Shown: in pieces, positions 1-6,486 of the stretch
Layout of the letters: every line of letters begins with the position of its first letter
How positions within the stretch are numbered: position 1 is the first letter of the stretch
Origin: Eubacteriales Family XIII. Incertae Sedis bacterium
GTDB taxonomy: Bacteria; Bacillota; Clostridia; Peptostreptococcales; Anaerovoracaceae
Direction: 5' to 3'
DNA: 40,977 nt
Assembly: GCA_031272365.1 (NCBI GenBank)
Contig: JAISTX010000018.1
Location: 1 to 40,977, forward strand
Position numbers and translations under genes: made by a program
Notes under the pieces: generated by a model
Seen by the model: only the letters and a program-made list of their open reading frames with translations
The model's database searches: none
What the model was told of the DNA's origin: nothing

Positions 1-246
1 GACGCGTACGTGGAGGCGGCCGGCGCGGGCAGCGCGCTGGAGGGGGCCTCGCGGCGGAGCGTGGAGTTCGAAATCACGGCGGCGCAGGGCGCGGGCGGCG
101 GCTCGGGCGGCGGCGGCGCAAGCGGCGGCGCGGGCGCGCCGCGCACGGGCGACGCCTTCGACCCGGCGCTCTGGGCGCTCCTCCTGGCGGCGGCCGCAGC
201 CGCGCTGGCAGCGATCGCCGCGCGGCGCCGCAAGAAGGAGTCGTAA
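1..246 (+). CDS. C-terminal end of a cell-wall-anchored surface protein (partial)
   Basis: The reading frame is open from base 1 and ends at TAA 244-246, so the gene begins upstream of the window. The visible 81 residues hold a Gly/Ala/Ser-rich spacer and then an APRTGD motif, a hydrophobic stretch of about 20 residues rich in Ala and Leu, and a basic RRRKKES tail. That order (LPXTG-like motif, membrane helix, positive tail) is the classical sorting signal cut by a sortase between T and G, which would attach the protein to peptidoglycan. The motif has Ala where Leu is usual; xPxTGD variants are common in Clostridia. The function of the rest of the protein cannot be seen. Confidence 0.75.
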   Translation, partial: DAYVEAAGAGSALEGASRRSVEFEITAAQGAGGGSGGGGASGGAGAPRTGDAFDPALWALLLAAAAAALAAIAARRRKKES

Positions 247-255
247 GGGCCGCAG

Positions 256-345
256 GGGCGGATGGCGATCCGCCCGCAGAAGAGCCGTAGGAGCGGATGG
301 CAATCCGCCCGGAAAGAGGCCGTAGGGGCGGATGGCAATCCGCCC
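256..345 (+). repeat. three copies of the GGGCGGATGGCAATCCGCCC palindrome
   Basis: Near-identical 20-bp palindromes lie at 256-275, 291-310 and 326-345. They are 35 bp apart and each is preceded by GTAG or GCAG. Further copies lie at 24810-24829, 27230-27249, 35043-35062 and 35072-35091, always in gene-free DNA. As DNA or RNA each would form an 8-bp hairpin with a four-base loop. I call this family A. Its function is unknown. Confidence 0.85.
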
Positions 346-537
346 GCAAGCGGCGCGGCGGCGGCGGGCCGCGTTCGTCCGCAAGGGATACCGCCCCCCG
401 GCGGGCGGCCGAGGGCGGCCGCCCCTACGGGCACCCGGGAAGAGGATATGCAAGCGTTTCCGCAGATGTCGACCCGGCGCCCAGGATGCTCCCCCCCGGC
501 AGGCGGGCGCGTGCCGCTGCAGCAAAAAGTGCCTTCC

Positions 538-1142
538 GTGGCCAAAAATCGCCGGGATGTGCAGATCCTCATGCCAATATCTGTAAGAACCTACACATCC
601 CGGCGATTTTTGTCCACAAATGCCCACCCGTGTCCCGAAAATCTGCACATCCCGGCGATTTTTGGCCACGGGGGCGGGGTTTTGCTGACACCGGCCCCAC
701 CGCCCCCGGCGGGCGGCCGAGGGCGGCCGCCCCTACGTACCTCATGGCGTATCCGGCCACCCCGGCCATCTGCCGCCCCTACGGGCACCCGGGAAGAGGG
801 TCGTGTTGTCTACTCGCGGAAAAGTTTGCAGATCTGTTGTTCGCACCCCCCTGGTGGCATCGGGCCCTGCTTCATGCCCCAGGGCGGCGGCCTGCATCCG
901 CCCGCAAAGGATACCGCCCGGCGGGCGGGCGCGTGCCGCTGCAGCAAAAAGTGCCTTCCGTGGCCAAAAATCGCCGGGATGTGCAGATCCTCATACCAAT
1001 ATCTGCAAGAACCTGCACATCCCGGCGATTTTTGTCCACAAATGCCCCCCCGTGCCCCGAAAATCTGCACATCCCGGCGATTTTTGGCCACGGGCAGCAT
1101 CTGCGGCCGCGCTATCTGCACATCCCGGCGATTTCTGTCCAC
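538..1142. repeat. two blocks of a 27-bp repeat with alternating orientation (7 units)
   Basis: The core is CACATCCCGGCGATTTTTG followed by GCCAC or TCCAC. Units lie at 538-564 (reverse), 591-617, 643-669, and again at 960-986 (reverse), 1013-1039, 1065-1091 and 1116-1142. Intervals are 24-26 bp, giving a period of about 52 bp. The intervals of the first block recur almost unchanged in the second, so the block was duplicated as a whole. The first unit of each block is inverted, so each block can fold into a long stem. I call this family C. Confidence 0.85.
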
Positions 1143-1322
1143 GGGGGCGGGGTTTTGCTGACACCGGCCTTTGCCCAGCCCGCGCGCCCGGCAACTTTCA
1201 CCGCGCCGGCGTTCCCGCGCCGCCGATTCGCGTAGCAGGGAGGCAGTCTGCGCATAGGTGGTCCCACCGCTGGCATTGGAGCGGTTGGCGGATGCGCCCG
1301 ACGTCGATCCGCGGAAACCAAA

Positions 1323-1388
1323 TTGGTACAGCGAAAATAGCGATTTGCGCGCGGAATCCCACAGAAATCGCTATATTCGCTGTACCAA
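1323..1388. repeat. 66-bp inverted repeat, family D, copy 1
   Basis: Arms of 24 bp (1323-1346 and 1365-1388) surround an 18-bp loop. The left arm starts TTGGTACAGCGAAAATAGCG and the right arm is its near-perfect complement, followed by CTCG. Two other copies of exactly the same length lie at 17671-17736 and 33011-33076. No transposase gene is nearby. It could be a small MITE/REP-like element or a structured RNA. Confidence 0.8.
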
Positions 1389-1588
1389 CTCGCTCCCAGA
1401 CGAAACCCGTTGCCCCCGCCGCCCCGGGGGCGGAGGGCGATCCCGGACTCAAAATGTCCAAACAACGCCCCAAAAAAAGGATTTCTATATGCAAAAAAAC
1501 TTGTCTACCCCCGCCTGTTTTTTTCCGCCGAAGTAGTGCACAATATAGCCATGGGTCATTGTGAAAAGCAAAGAAGGGGTGTAATGCT

Positions 1589-1807
1589 ATGAAGATGAAG
1601 ACAAAAACGAAACAAACGATACTCGCGGTCCTCGCGGCGCTGACCGCCGCGCTGATGGTGCTCGGCGTGCTCATGGCGGCCGGCGTCCTCAAGACCGCCG
1701 CCGTCGAGCCCAACGCGTCGGCCGCCATATTCTACGGCGCGCTGACCGCCGCCCTGCTCATCGTCCGCTGGCGGCTGGGCAAGAGCCGCAAGGCGACCAC
1801 GGAATAG
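1589..1807 (+). CDS. small two-helix membrane protein, unknown function
   Basis: This 72-residue protein has a short basic start (MKMKTKTKQT), a hydrophobic helix at about residues 9-33, a short loop (AAVEPNAS), a second hydrophobic helix at about 44-58 and a basic tail (RWRLGKSRKATTE). It therefore probably spans the membrane twice with both ends inside. An AAGGGG sequence about ten bases before the ATG supports the start. A strong hairpin terminator follows at 1859, so it is probably a single-gene unit. I recognise no family and propose no function. Confidence 0.65.
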   Translation: MKMKTKTKQTILAVLAALTAALMVLGVLMAAGVLKTAAVEPNASAAIFYGALTAALLIVRWRLGKSRKATTE

Positions 1808-1858
1808 CCAGAACCGGGCGCAACGTGCCCCCTGCATGTAGCCCGCTTCAATAATGGG

Positions 1859-1915
1859 AACCGCCCCTGTTTTCTGTCTGTCGGGGGCGGTTTGTTATTT
1901 CCTTTTTTTCAATAA
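1859..1915 (+). terminator. rho-independent-type terminator after the small membrane protein
   Basis: AACCGCCCC (1859-1867) pairs with GGGGCGGTT (near 1884-1892) around a T-rich loop. The hairpin is followed by TTGTTATTTCC and a run of seven T. It fits the end of the transcript from 1589. Confidence 0.75.
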
Positions 1916-2047
1916 TATATTGCCCGATCATTCGGCTCCGCCCCTGCAGGAGAACCCGGCCAGCGAAAACGCCCGCATCGCGCACAACGCCGAAGCGGCA
2001 ACAACTATTGCAGGCAAGAAATAAGAACATATTTTTGCGAATACATG

Positions 2048-2076
2048 TTGACATTCCCTCGAAATCATGCTATCCT
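2048..2076 (+). promoter_or_regulatory. sigma-A type promoter upstream of the transposase remnant
   Basis: TTGACA (2048-2053) and TATCCT (2071-2076) are separated by exactly 17 bp. The Shine-Dalgarno GGAGGGAGG at 2090-2098 and ATG 2106 follow, so the signals for expressing the truncated gene are intact. Confidence 0.7.
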
Positions 2077-2105
2077 GATAGAGTGTTTTGGAGGGAGGAT
2101 CGAAC

Positions 2106-2390
2106 ATGGAGAACGCATTAGGGAAAATAGGGGACAAGCTGCTATCGCTGAAATGGGACTATGTGTTCAAGCAGATCATGGGGGATCCGGCGTCTGCTGA
2201 CGCGCTTGCGGATTTCTTATCTGCGGCGCTGGATATGCCGTTTGACGATTTCGCGGAGCTCGAGGTGGTTAATCCGGAATTGCAGCGTCGATTCAAGGGG
2301 GACAAGCTCGTTATTCTGGATGTCAAGATCGCTGCGGGGCAGATTGCAAAATACACGGGTCTGGAAATAGGCGAAATCGAGAAATTGTAA
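2106..2390 (+). pseudogene. internally deleted PD-(D/E)XK (Rpn/PF12784-type) transposase-family gene
   Basis: The 94-residue product begins like the Rpn/PD-(D/E)XK transposase family: LKWDYVFKQIMGDP, then VVNPELQRRF.GDKLVILDVK, which holds the first catalytic Asp and Lys region. Immediately after LDVKIAAGQ it jumps to IAKYTGLEIGEIEKL, which resembles the usual C-terminal motif of these roughly 280-300 residue proteins. About 180-200 residues of the middle, including the expected E-x-Q part of the nuclease site, are missing without loss of frame. The start is ATG 2106, with GGAGGGAGG seven bases before it; an in-frame TTG at 2088 lies upstream of that signal and is less likely. The GC content is lower than in the neighbours, consistent with an acquired element. 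Probably a dead remnant, though promoter and SD remain. Confidence 0.75.
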
Positions 2391-2438
2391 CGCAGGCAGG
2401 GCGCGGGGGCGCGGGCTTCGCAGGGCGGAATCTTCGTC

Positions 2439-2467
2439 TTGTATTCGGCCGACGGAGGTGGTATAAT
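2439..2467 (+). promoter_or_regulatory. promoter of the rpsF-ssb-rpsR operon
   Basis: TTGTAT (2439-2444) and a perfect TATAAT (2462-2467) are 17 bp apart, about 75 bases before rpsF. No other strong promoter is visible before gdpP, so this may drive the downstream genes as well. Confidence 0.75.
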
Positions 2468-2475
2468 CTTTCTCT

Positions 2476-2516
2476 GCCGCATTTTGCGGCGCTCTCTGCG
2501 CAGGGCGAACCTGCGC
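2476..2516 (+). promoter_or_regulatory. structured rpsF leader, possible S6:S18 autoregulatory site
   Basis: Two small hairpins lie in the leader: GCCGC/GCGGC (2476-2490) and GCGCAGG/CCTGCGC (2498-2516). A TCCGAAGG sequence sits just before the Shine-Dalgarno. Leaders of rpsF operons often carry an RNA motif bound by the S6:S18 complex with a conserved CCG box. The position is right, but I cannot confirm the fold by eye. Confidence 0.35.
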
Positions 2517-2542
2517 CATTCTGTCCGAAGGGAGGTGAAAGA

Positions 2543-2833
2543 ATGAACCAGTATGAGCTTTTGTTCATCATCGCTGCGGCGTTGGAGAACGAACAGAAGG
2601 AGTCCGTCATCGAGACCGTGAAAGGGATCATCACAGACGGCGGCGGCGAAGTGACGCAGACGGAGATCATCGGGCTGCGTAGGCTTGCTTACCCCATCCA
2701 GAAGAAACACGAAGGCTACTATGTGCTGCTCGAGTTCGGCGCGCCGACGGATCTGCCGTCGGAGCTCGACCGCAGGCTGCGCATTTCAGACGACGTGGTC
2801 CGGCATATCATCGTGAACAAGAATGAGAAGTAG
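2543..2833 (+). CDS. rpsF: 30S ribosomal protein S6
   Basis: This 96-residue protein has the full usual length of S6. It starts MNQYELLFIIAAALENEQKE and shows the RRLAYPIQKKHEGYYVLLEF core typical of the family. S6 pairs with S18 on the platform of the small ribosomal subunit. The Shine-Dalgarno GGGAGGTG lies at the proper distance before ATG 2543. It is first in the operon rpsF-ssb-rpsR, with only nine bases to ssb. The leader may be bound by S6:S18 for feedback control. Confidence 0.97.
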   Translation: MNQYELLFIIAAALENEQKESVIETVKGIITDGGGEVTQTEIIGLRRLAYPIQKKHEGYYVLLEFGAPTDLPSELDRRLRISDDVVRHIIVNKNEK

Positions 2834-2842
2834 AGGTGGGAG

Positions 2843-3334
2843 ATGAACATAGTGATTTTGGTCGGGAACCTCACGGCGGATCCCGAGAAGAGCATGACGG
2901 GCAGCGGCATGACGGTCGCGCGCATCCGCATCGCGGTCAACCGCAGCAGGCGGAACGAAGGCCAGCCGGACGCTGACTTCTTCCGCGTGACGGTGTTTGA
3001 CAAGCAGGCGGAGAACGTCCTGCGGTATCTGACGAAGGGCTCGAAAGTGGGCATCGAGGGGCGGATACAGAACAGCAACTACACGAAGGACGGCAAGACG
3101 GTCTACCAGGACGACATCATCGCGAACCGCGTGGAGTTCCTGAGCCCGAAGGGCAGCCGGGAAGGCGCGGGCGGCGGCTCGTACGGCGGGCAGTTCGAGA
3201 GCCGGCCGGCGGACGACTTCGCGCCGCTGCCGCCGTCTGGTGCGGCGCAGGCGCCGGCGGCGCCGCAGGGCGGGGGCGGGTCGCTCCCGACGGGCTTCGC
3301 GGAGCTGGACGACGACGATGATATGCCGTTTTAG
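2843..3334 (+). CDS. ssb: single-stranded DNA-binding protein
   Basis: This 163-residue protein has an N-terminal OB fold (about residues 1-105: MNIVILVGNLTADPE, FFRVTVFDKQAENV, GSKVGIEGRIQ), a Gly/Ala/Pro-rich linker, and the acidic tip DDDDDMPF. That tip is the docking site for replication and repair partners. It coats single-stranded DNA as a tetramer. The position between rpsF and rpsR is the classical Bacillota arrangement. AGGTGGGAG before the ATG is the Shine-Dalgarno. Confidence 0.97.
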   Translation: MNIVILVGNLTADPEKSMTGSGMTVARIRIAVNRSRRNEGQPDADFFRVTVFDKQAENVLRYLTKGSKVGIEGRIQNSNYTKDGKTVYQDDIIANRVEFLSPKGSREGAGGGSYGGQFESRPADDFAPLPPSGAAQAPAAPQGGGGSLPTGFAELDDDDDMPF

Positions 3335-3342
3335 AAGGATGC

Positions 3343-3430
3343 CGGATGCTGCGCATCCGCCATTGATTGGAGCATGGATTCCGGGTCAAGCCCGGAATGA
3401 CATCGGTGGGGTCAAGCCCGGAATGACAAC
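3343..3430. repeat. composite palindromic repeat (family B) inside the rpsF-ssb-rpsR operon
   Basis: A CGGATGC/GCATCCG hairpin (3343-3359) is followed by ATTGATTGGAGCATGGA, then the hairpin TTCCGGGTCAAGCCCGGAA (3379-3397), and a second partial unit GTCAAGCCCGGAATGAC (3411-3427). The same composite occurs at 24711-24780, inverted and doubled at 27088-27215, and partly at 40842-40905. Here it fills the gap between ssb and rpsR. Confidence 0.85.
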
Positions 3431-3467
3431 GGTGTATGAATGACATTGGAAATGGAGTACAAAAGAA

Positions 3468-3710
3468 ATGATGAATGACAAACCGAAGCGCCCGGGCGGG
3501 ATCAGGCGCAAGAAAGCCTGCCCGTTCTGCGCGGACAAGACACTCGTTATCGACTACAAGGACGCCGACCTGCTCGGGAAGTTCATCTCCGAGCGCGGCA
3601 AGATCATGCCGAAGCGCATGACCGGCGTCTGCGCGATGCACCAGCGCGCGCTCGCGGTCGCGATCAAACGCGCCCGCACCGTCGCGCTCCTGCCGTTCGT
3701 GCGGGATTAG
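3468..3710 (+). CDS. rpsR: 30S ribosomal protein S18, zinc-ligand form
   Basis: This 80-residue protein shows the S18 core ([48 protein letters not shown]). It carries C18-x2-C21 and C55-x2-H58, a set of four potential zinc ligands found in the C+ form of S18. S18 binds S6 on the 30S platform. There are two adjacent ATG codons; I took 3468, because GGAG at 3454-3457 is ten bases before it. The Shine-Dalgarno is weaker than that of rpsF and ssb, and a repeat separates it from ssb. Confidence 0.95.
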   Translation: MMNDKPKRPGGIRRKKACPFCADKTLVIDYKDADLLGKFISERGKIMPKRMTGVCAMHQRALAVAIKRARTVALLPFVRD

Positions 3711-3725
3711 AGGGGCTAGGGGGCC

Positions 3726-5693
3726 GTGGGAGACAAAATCCTCTCGAAGATCGCCGTGCCGTACATCATCGGCGGCGTCGTGACGCTCGCGGCCGTGGCT
3801 GTGCTGCGGCTGGCCGGGGCGCCGCCCGTCGTGCCGGGGGCCGCGCTCGGCGCGTTCGCCGCGTTTTCGGCCATCTGCTTTCTGCTGCAGAAGCGTATGA
3901 TCACGGGCCTGCTCACGGCGGCGCACGACGACATCGAGGAGACGCTGCGGTTTTCGGTGGTCAACCACCCGCTGCCGCTGTGCCTCATCAACAGCGACGG
4001 CGTGATCGCGATGGCCAACGACTCGTTCCGGGAGTATTTCCCCGAGGCGAAGGTCTTCGGCTCGACGGCGGAGGACCTGCTCGGCGCGGAGCGCGTGAAA
4101 AAGCTGCGCGACGGCGACGAAGCCGTGACGATCACGGCGGGCGAGGGTCGGTTCTTCCGCGTGCTCGCAAGCTACGTGAACGCGAACGTCAGCGAAAGCG
4201 CGATGGTCTACTTCCTCGACGAGACGGAATGCAACGCGACGAGGAAGCTCTACGACGACGAGAAGCTCTGCTACCTCTATCTGATCGTGGACAACTATGA
4301 AGACATCCTGCAGGCGTCGCCCGACGAGACGCGGTCGATCCGCGCGGCGGCCATCGAGTCGCTCGTGCGGCAGTTCGCGGAAAGCCTCGAGGGCTCGCTG
4401 CTGCGCTACCGCGAGGGGTCGTACCAGATCATCTTCACGAAGCGGCACTACGAGAAGATCCACGAAGGGAAGTTCCCGATCCTCGACCAGGCGCGCAAGC
4501 TGGAGACGGACGCGGATTTCCCGACGTCGTTTTCGATTGGCGTGGGCCTCGGCGGGGGGTCCCCGGCGCAGGCGGAGAAGAACGCGACCTACGCGCTCGA
4601 CCTCGCGAGGGGCAGGGGCGGCGACCAGGCGGTGGTCAAGGCGGGCGAGAGCGTCGAGTATTTCGGCGGCACAGTCCAAGTTATTGAAAACCGGAACAAG
4701 GGCAAGTCGCGGGTCATGTACCACGCGATCCGCCAGCTCATCTCAGAATCGTCGAACGTGCTCGTCATGGGGCACAAATACGCGGACATCGACTCGTTCG
4801 GCGCCGCGTGCGCGATGCACAAGATGGCGCGGGAGCAGGGCAAGGAGGCGGCCGTCGTGCTCGGCGAGTTCAACCCCTCGCTCGAGGACGTGTACCAGAT
4901 GGCCGTCGACGGCGGCGAGTACACCTTCGTGACGGGCGAGGAGGCGTCGAAATACGTCTTCGGCGCGACGCTCCTGATCGTCGTGGACACGCACGTGCCC
5001 GACATGGTCGAGGAGCCCACGCTGCTGGGCAAGGTGGACAAGCTCATCGTTATCGACCACCACCGGAAGCGCGAGAGCGCGATCGAGGGGGCGACGCTCT
5101 CCTTCATGGAGCCGAACGCGTCCTCGTCCTCCGAGCTCGTCACCGAGCTGTTCCAGTTCGACGACGGCGGGTTCAAGATGGGGAAGCTCGAGGCGGAGAT
5201 GCTGCTGGGCGGCATCTTCATCGACACGAACAGCTTCTCCGTGAAGACGGGCTCGCGCACGTTCGAGGCGGCGGCGTGGCTGCGCCGGCACGGCGCGGAG
5301 ACGACGAACGTCCGCGCGTGGCTGCAGAGCAGCATGGAGGACTTCCGCCAACGCGCGTCGATCACGGCCAACGCGGAGTTTACGAAGAGCGGCATCGCCA
5401 TCTCGCGCAGCGACGGGAAGCACCCGGGCGCGCAGATCATCGTCGCGCAGTCCGCGGACGAGCTGCTGGACATCAAGGGCATCCGCGCCTCGTTCGTCGT
5501 GGGCGCGACGCGCAAGGAGGTCGTCATCAGCGCCCGCTCGCTCGGCGACCTGAACGTGCAGCGCATCATGGAGAAGTTCGGCGGCGGCGGGCACCTGACG
5601 ATGGCGGCGGCGCAGATCCGCGACGCGACCATTGACGAAGTGATCAAGAAATTGAAAAAATACATCAAGGAAGCAGAAGGAGAAAATCTATGA
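3726..5693 (+). CDS. gdpP: cyclic-di-AMP phosphodiesterase GdpP
   Basis: This 655-residue protein matches the GdpP/YybT plan. Two membrane helices (about residues 8-30 and 37-56) are followed by a PAS-like region (about 75-165), a degenerate GGDEF domain (about 170-315) with no GGDEF motif, and a DHH-DHHA1 phosphodiesterase. GHKYADIDSFGA (about 348-359), VVDTH (about 419-423) and IDHH (about 441-446) supply the metal ligands; GGGGHLTMAAAQI near the end is the DHHA1 motif. It hydrolyses c-di-AMP at the inner membrane. It starts at GTG 3726, and its last four bases overlap the rplI start (ATGA), so the two are translationally coupled. The gdpP-rplI-dnaB order is conserved in Bacillota. Confidence 0.95.
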   Translation: MGDKILSKIAVPYIIGGVVTLAAVAVLRLAGAPPVVPGAALGAFAAFSAICFLLQKRMITGLLTAAHDDIEETLRFSVVNHPLPLCLINSDGVIAMANDSFREYFPEAKVFGSTAEDLLGAERVKKLRDGDEAVTITAGEGRFFRVLASYVNANVSESAMVYFLDETECNATRKLYDDEKLCYLYLIVDNYEDILQASPDETRSIRAAAIESLVRQFAESLEGSLLRYREGSYQIIFTKRHYEKIHEGKFPILDQARKLETDADFPTSFSIGVGLGGGSPAQAEKNATYALDLARGRGGDQAVVKAGESVEYFGGTVQVIENRNKGKSRVMYHAIRQLISESSNVLVMGHKYADIDSFGAACAMHKMAREQGKEAAVVLGEFNPSLEDVYQMAVDGGEYTFVTGEEASKYVFGATLLIVVDTHVPDMVEEPTLLGKVDKLIVIDHHRKRESAIEGATLSFMEPNASSSSELVTELFQFDDGGFKMGKLEAEMLLGGIFIDTNSFSVKTGSRTFEAAAWLRRHGAETTNVRAWLQSSMEDFRQRASITANAEFTKSGIAISRSDGKHPGAQIIVAQSADELLDIKGIRASFVVGATRKEVVISARSLGDLNVQRIMEKFGGGGHLTMAAAQIRDATIDEVIKKLKKYIKEAEGENL

Positions 5694-6451
5694 AAGTGAT
5701 TCTTTTGGAAGACATCCTGGGCGCCGGCAAGGCCGGGGACGTCGTGGATGTCAAGAACGGGTATGCACGCAACAAATTGCTGCCGTCCGGCCTCGCGATC
5801 GAGGCCAACGCGGTCAATATGAAGACGCTCGAGCACCGGCGCATGAAGATCGCCGCGAAGAAGGCGGCCGACAAGGAAGCGGCGGAGCTCGTGGCGAAGC
5901 AGATCGAGGGGCAGGCGCTCACGTTCACGGCGAAGGCCGGCGAGGGCGGCAAGCTGTTCGGCTCGGTCACGGCGGCGGAGATCGCCGAGGCGCTCGCGGC
6001 GCAGGTGGGCTTCGAGATCGACAAGAAGAAGGTCGACCTGGATTCGCCGATCAAGGCGATCGGGGAGTACGAGGTGGCGATCAAGATCTACACGGAGGTC
6101 GCGCCGGTCGTCAAGGTGACCGTGGAGCCCGAGGGCGGCTTCGAGGCCGTGCCGGAGGTGGTCGAGATCGCGGCGCCGCCGGTGTACGACCCCAGGACGG
6201 CGTACGACCGCGACGAGGACGACCGCGACTACGCGCGGGACTACGGGATCGAGGACGAGGACGACCGCCGCAGGGGCGGGGGCGCCCCGGCAGCGGGTGA
6301 GGAGGCTTCCGAGGGGGAGGCCGCGCCTGAAGAGGAAGCATCCGCTGTGGAGGGCGACGCGCCTGAAGAGGAAGCGCCAGCCGCGGAAGATGCCGCGCCG
6401 GGCGAGGACGCCCCAGCGGAGGACGCGCCCGCTGCGGAGGAAGAGGAATAG
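5690..6451 (+). CDS. rplI: 50S ribosomal protein L9 with a long acidic C-terminal extension
   Basis: Residues 1 to about 150 are a complete L9: MKVILLEDILGAGKAGDVVDVKNGYARNKLLP is the rRNA-binding N-domain, followed by the long helix and the C-domain (FGSVTAAEIAEAL... VDLDSPIKAIGEYEVAIKIY). L9 is normally near 148 residues. This one continues for about 100 more: a Tyr/Asp/Arg-rich stretch (YDRDEDDRDYARDYG) and then a Glu/Ala/Pro tail ending in EEEE. The extension is in frame with no stop between and keeps the local codon style. Its ATG overlaps the gdpP stop. The extension has no recognised function. Confidence 0.93.
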   Translation: MKVILLEDILGAGKAGDVVDVKNGYARNKLLPSGLAIEANAVNMKTLEHRRMKIAAKKAADKEAAELVAKQIEGQALTFTAKAGEGGKLFGSVTAAEIAEALAAQVGFEIDKKKVDLDSPIKAIGEYEVAIKIYTEVAPVVKVTVEPEGGFEAVPEVVEIAAPPVYDPRTAYDRDEDDRDYARDYGIEDEDDRRRGGGAPAAGEEASEGEAAPEEEASAVEGDAPEEEAPAAEDAAPGEDAPAEDAPAAEEEE

Positions 6452-6486
6452 CATGAAGGCGCCGGCGGTTTTCGGGGGGCGGCGCG

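Larger units (their letters stand above)
247..1588. other. gene-free, repeat-packed intergenic stretch (1.3 kb)
   Basis: Long open frames cross this stretch on both strands, but they overlap one another in several frames and merely translate repeated DNA, so I call no gene here. It holds three 20-bp palindromes (256-345), two related GGGCGGCCGCCCCTACG palindromes near 420 and 725, seven copies of a 27-bp repeat in two blocks (538-1142) and a 66-bp inverted repeat (1323-1388). The block around 500-690 is nearly duplicated at 918-1165, including flanking text such as GTGCCGCTGCAGCAAAAAGT. I see no RNA gene in it. Confidence 0.7.

Noticed and set aside
538-1142. CRISPR array (27-bp repeats with 24-26 bp intervals)
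   Set aside because: Units alternate in orientation, the intervals of the two blocks are nearly identical to one another, and no cas gene is present.
262-1235. Protein-coding genes of about 300 residues on the plus strand and several on the minus strand
   Set aside because: They overlap in multiple frames, lack credible Shine-Dalgarno sites and simply translate repeats; the peptide patterns (for example PAGGRGRPP) mirror the palindromes.
1895-2047. Possible C-terminal gene fragment reading NPASENARIAHNAEAATT before a stop near 2020
   Set aside because: It looks protein-like but has no start, no neighbours of the same frame and no family that I recognise; too short to support.
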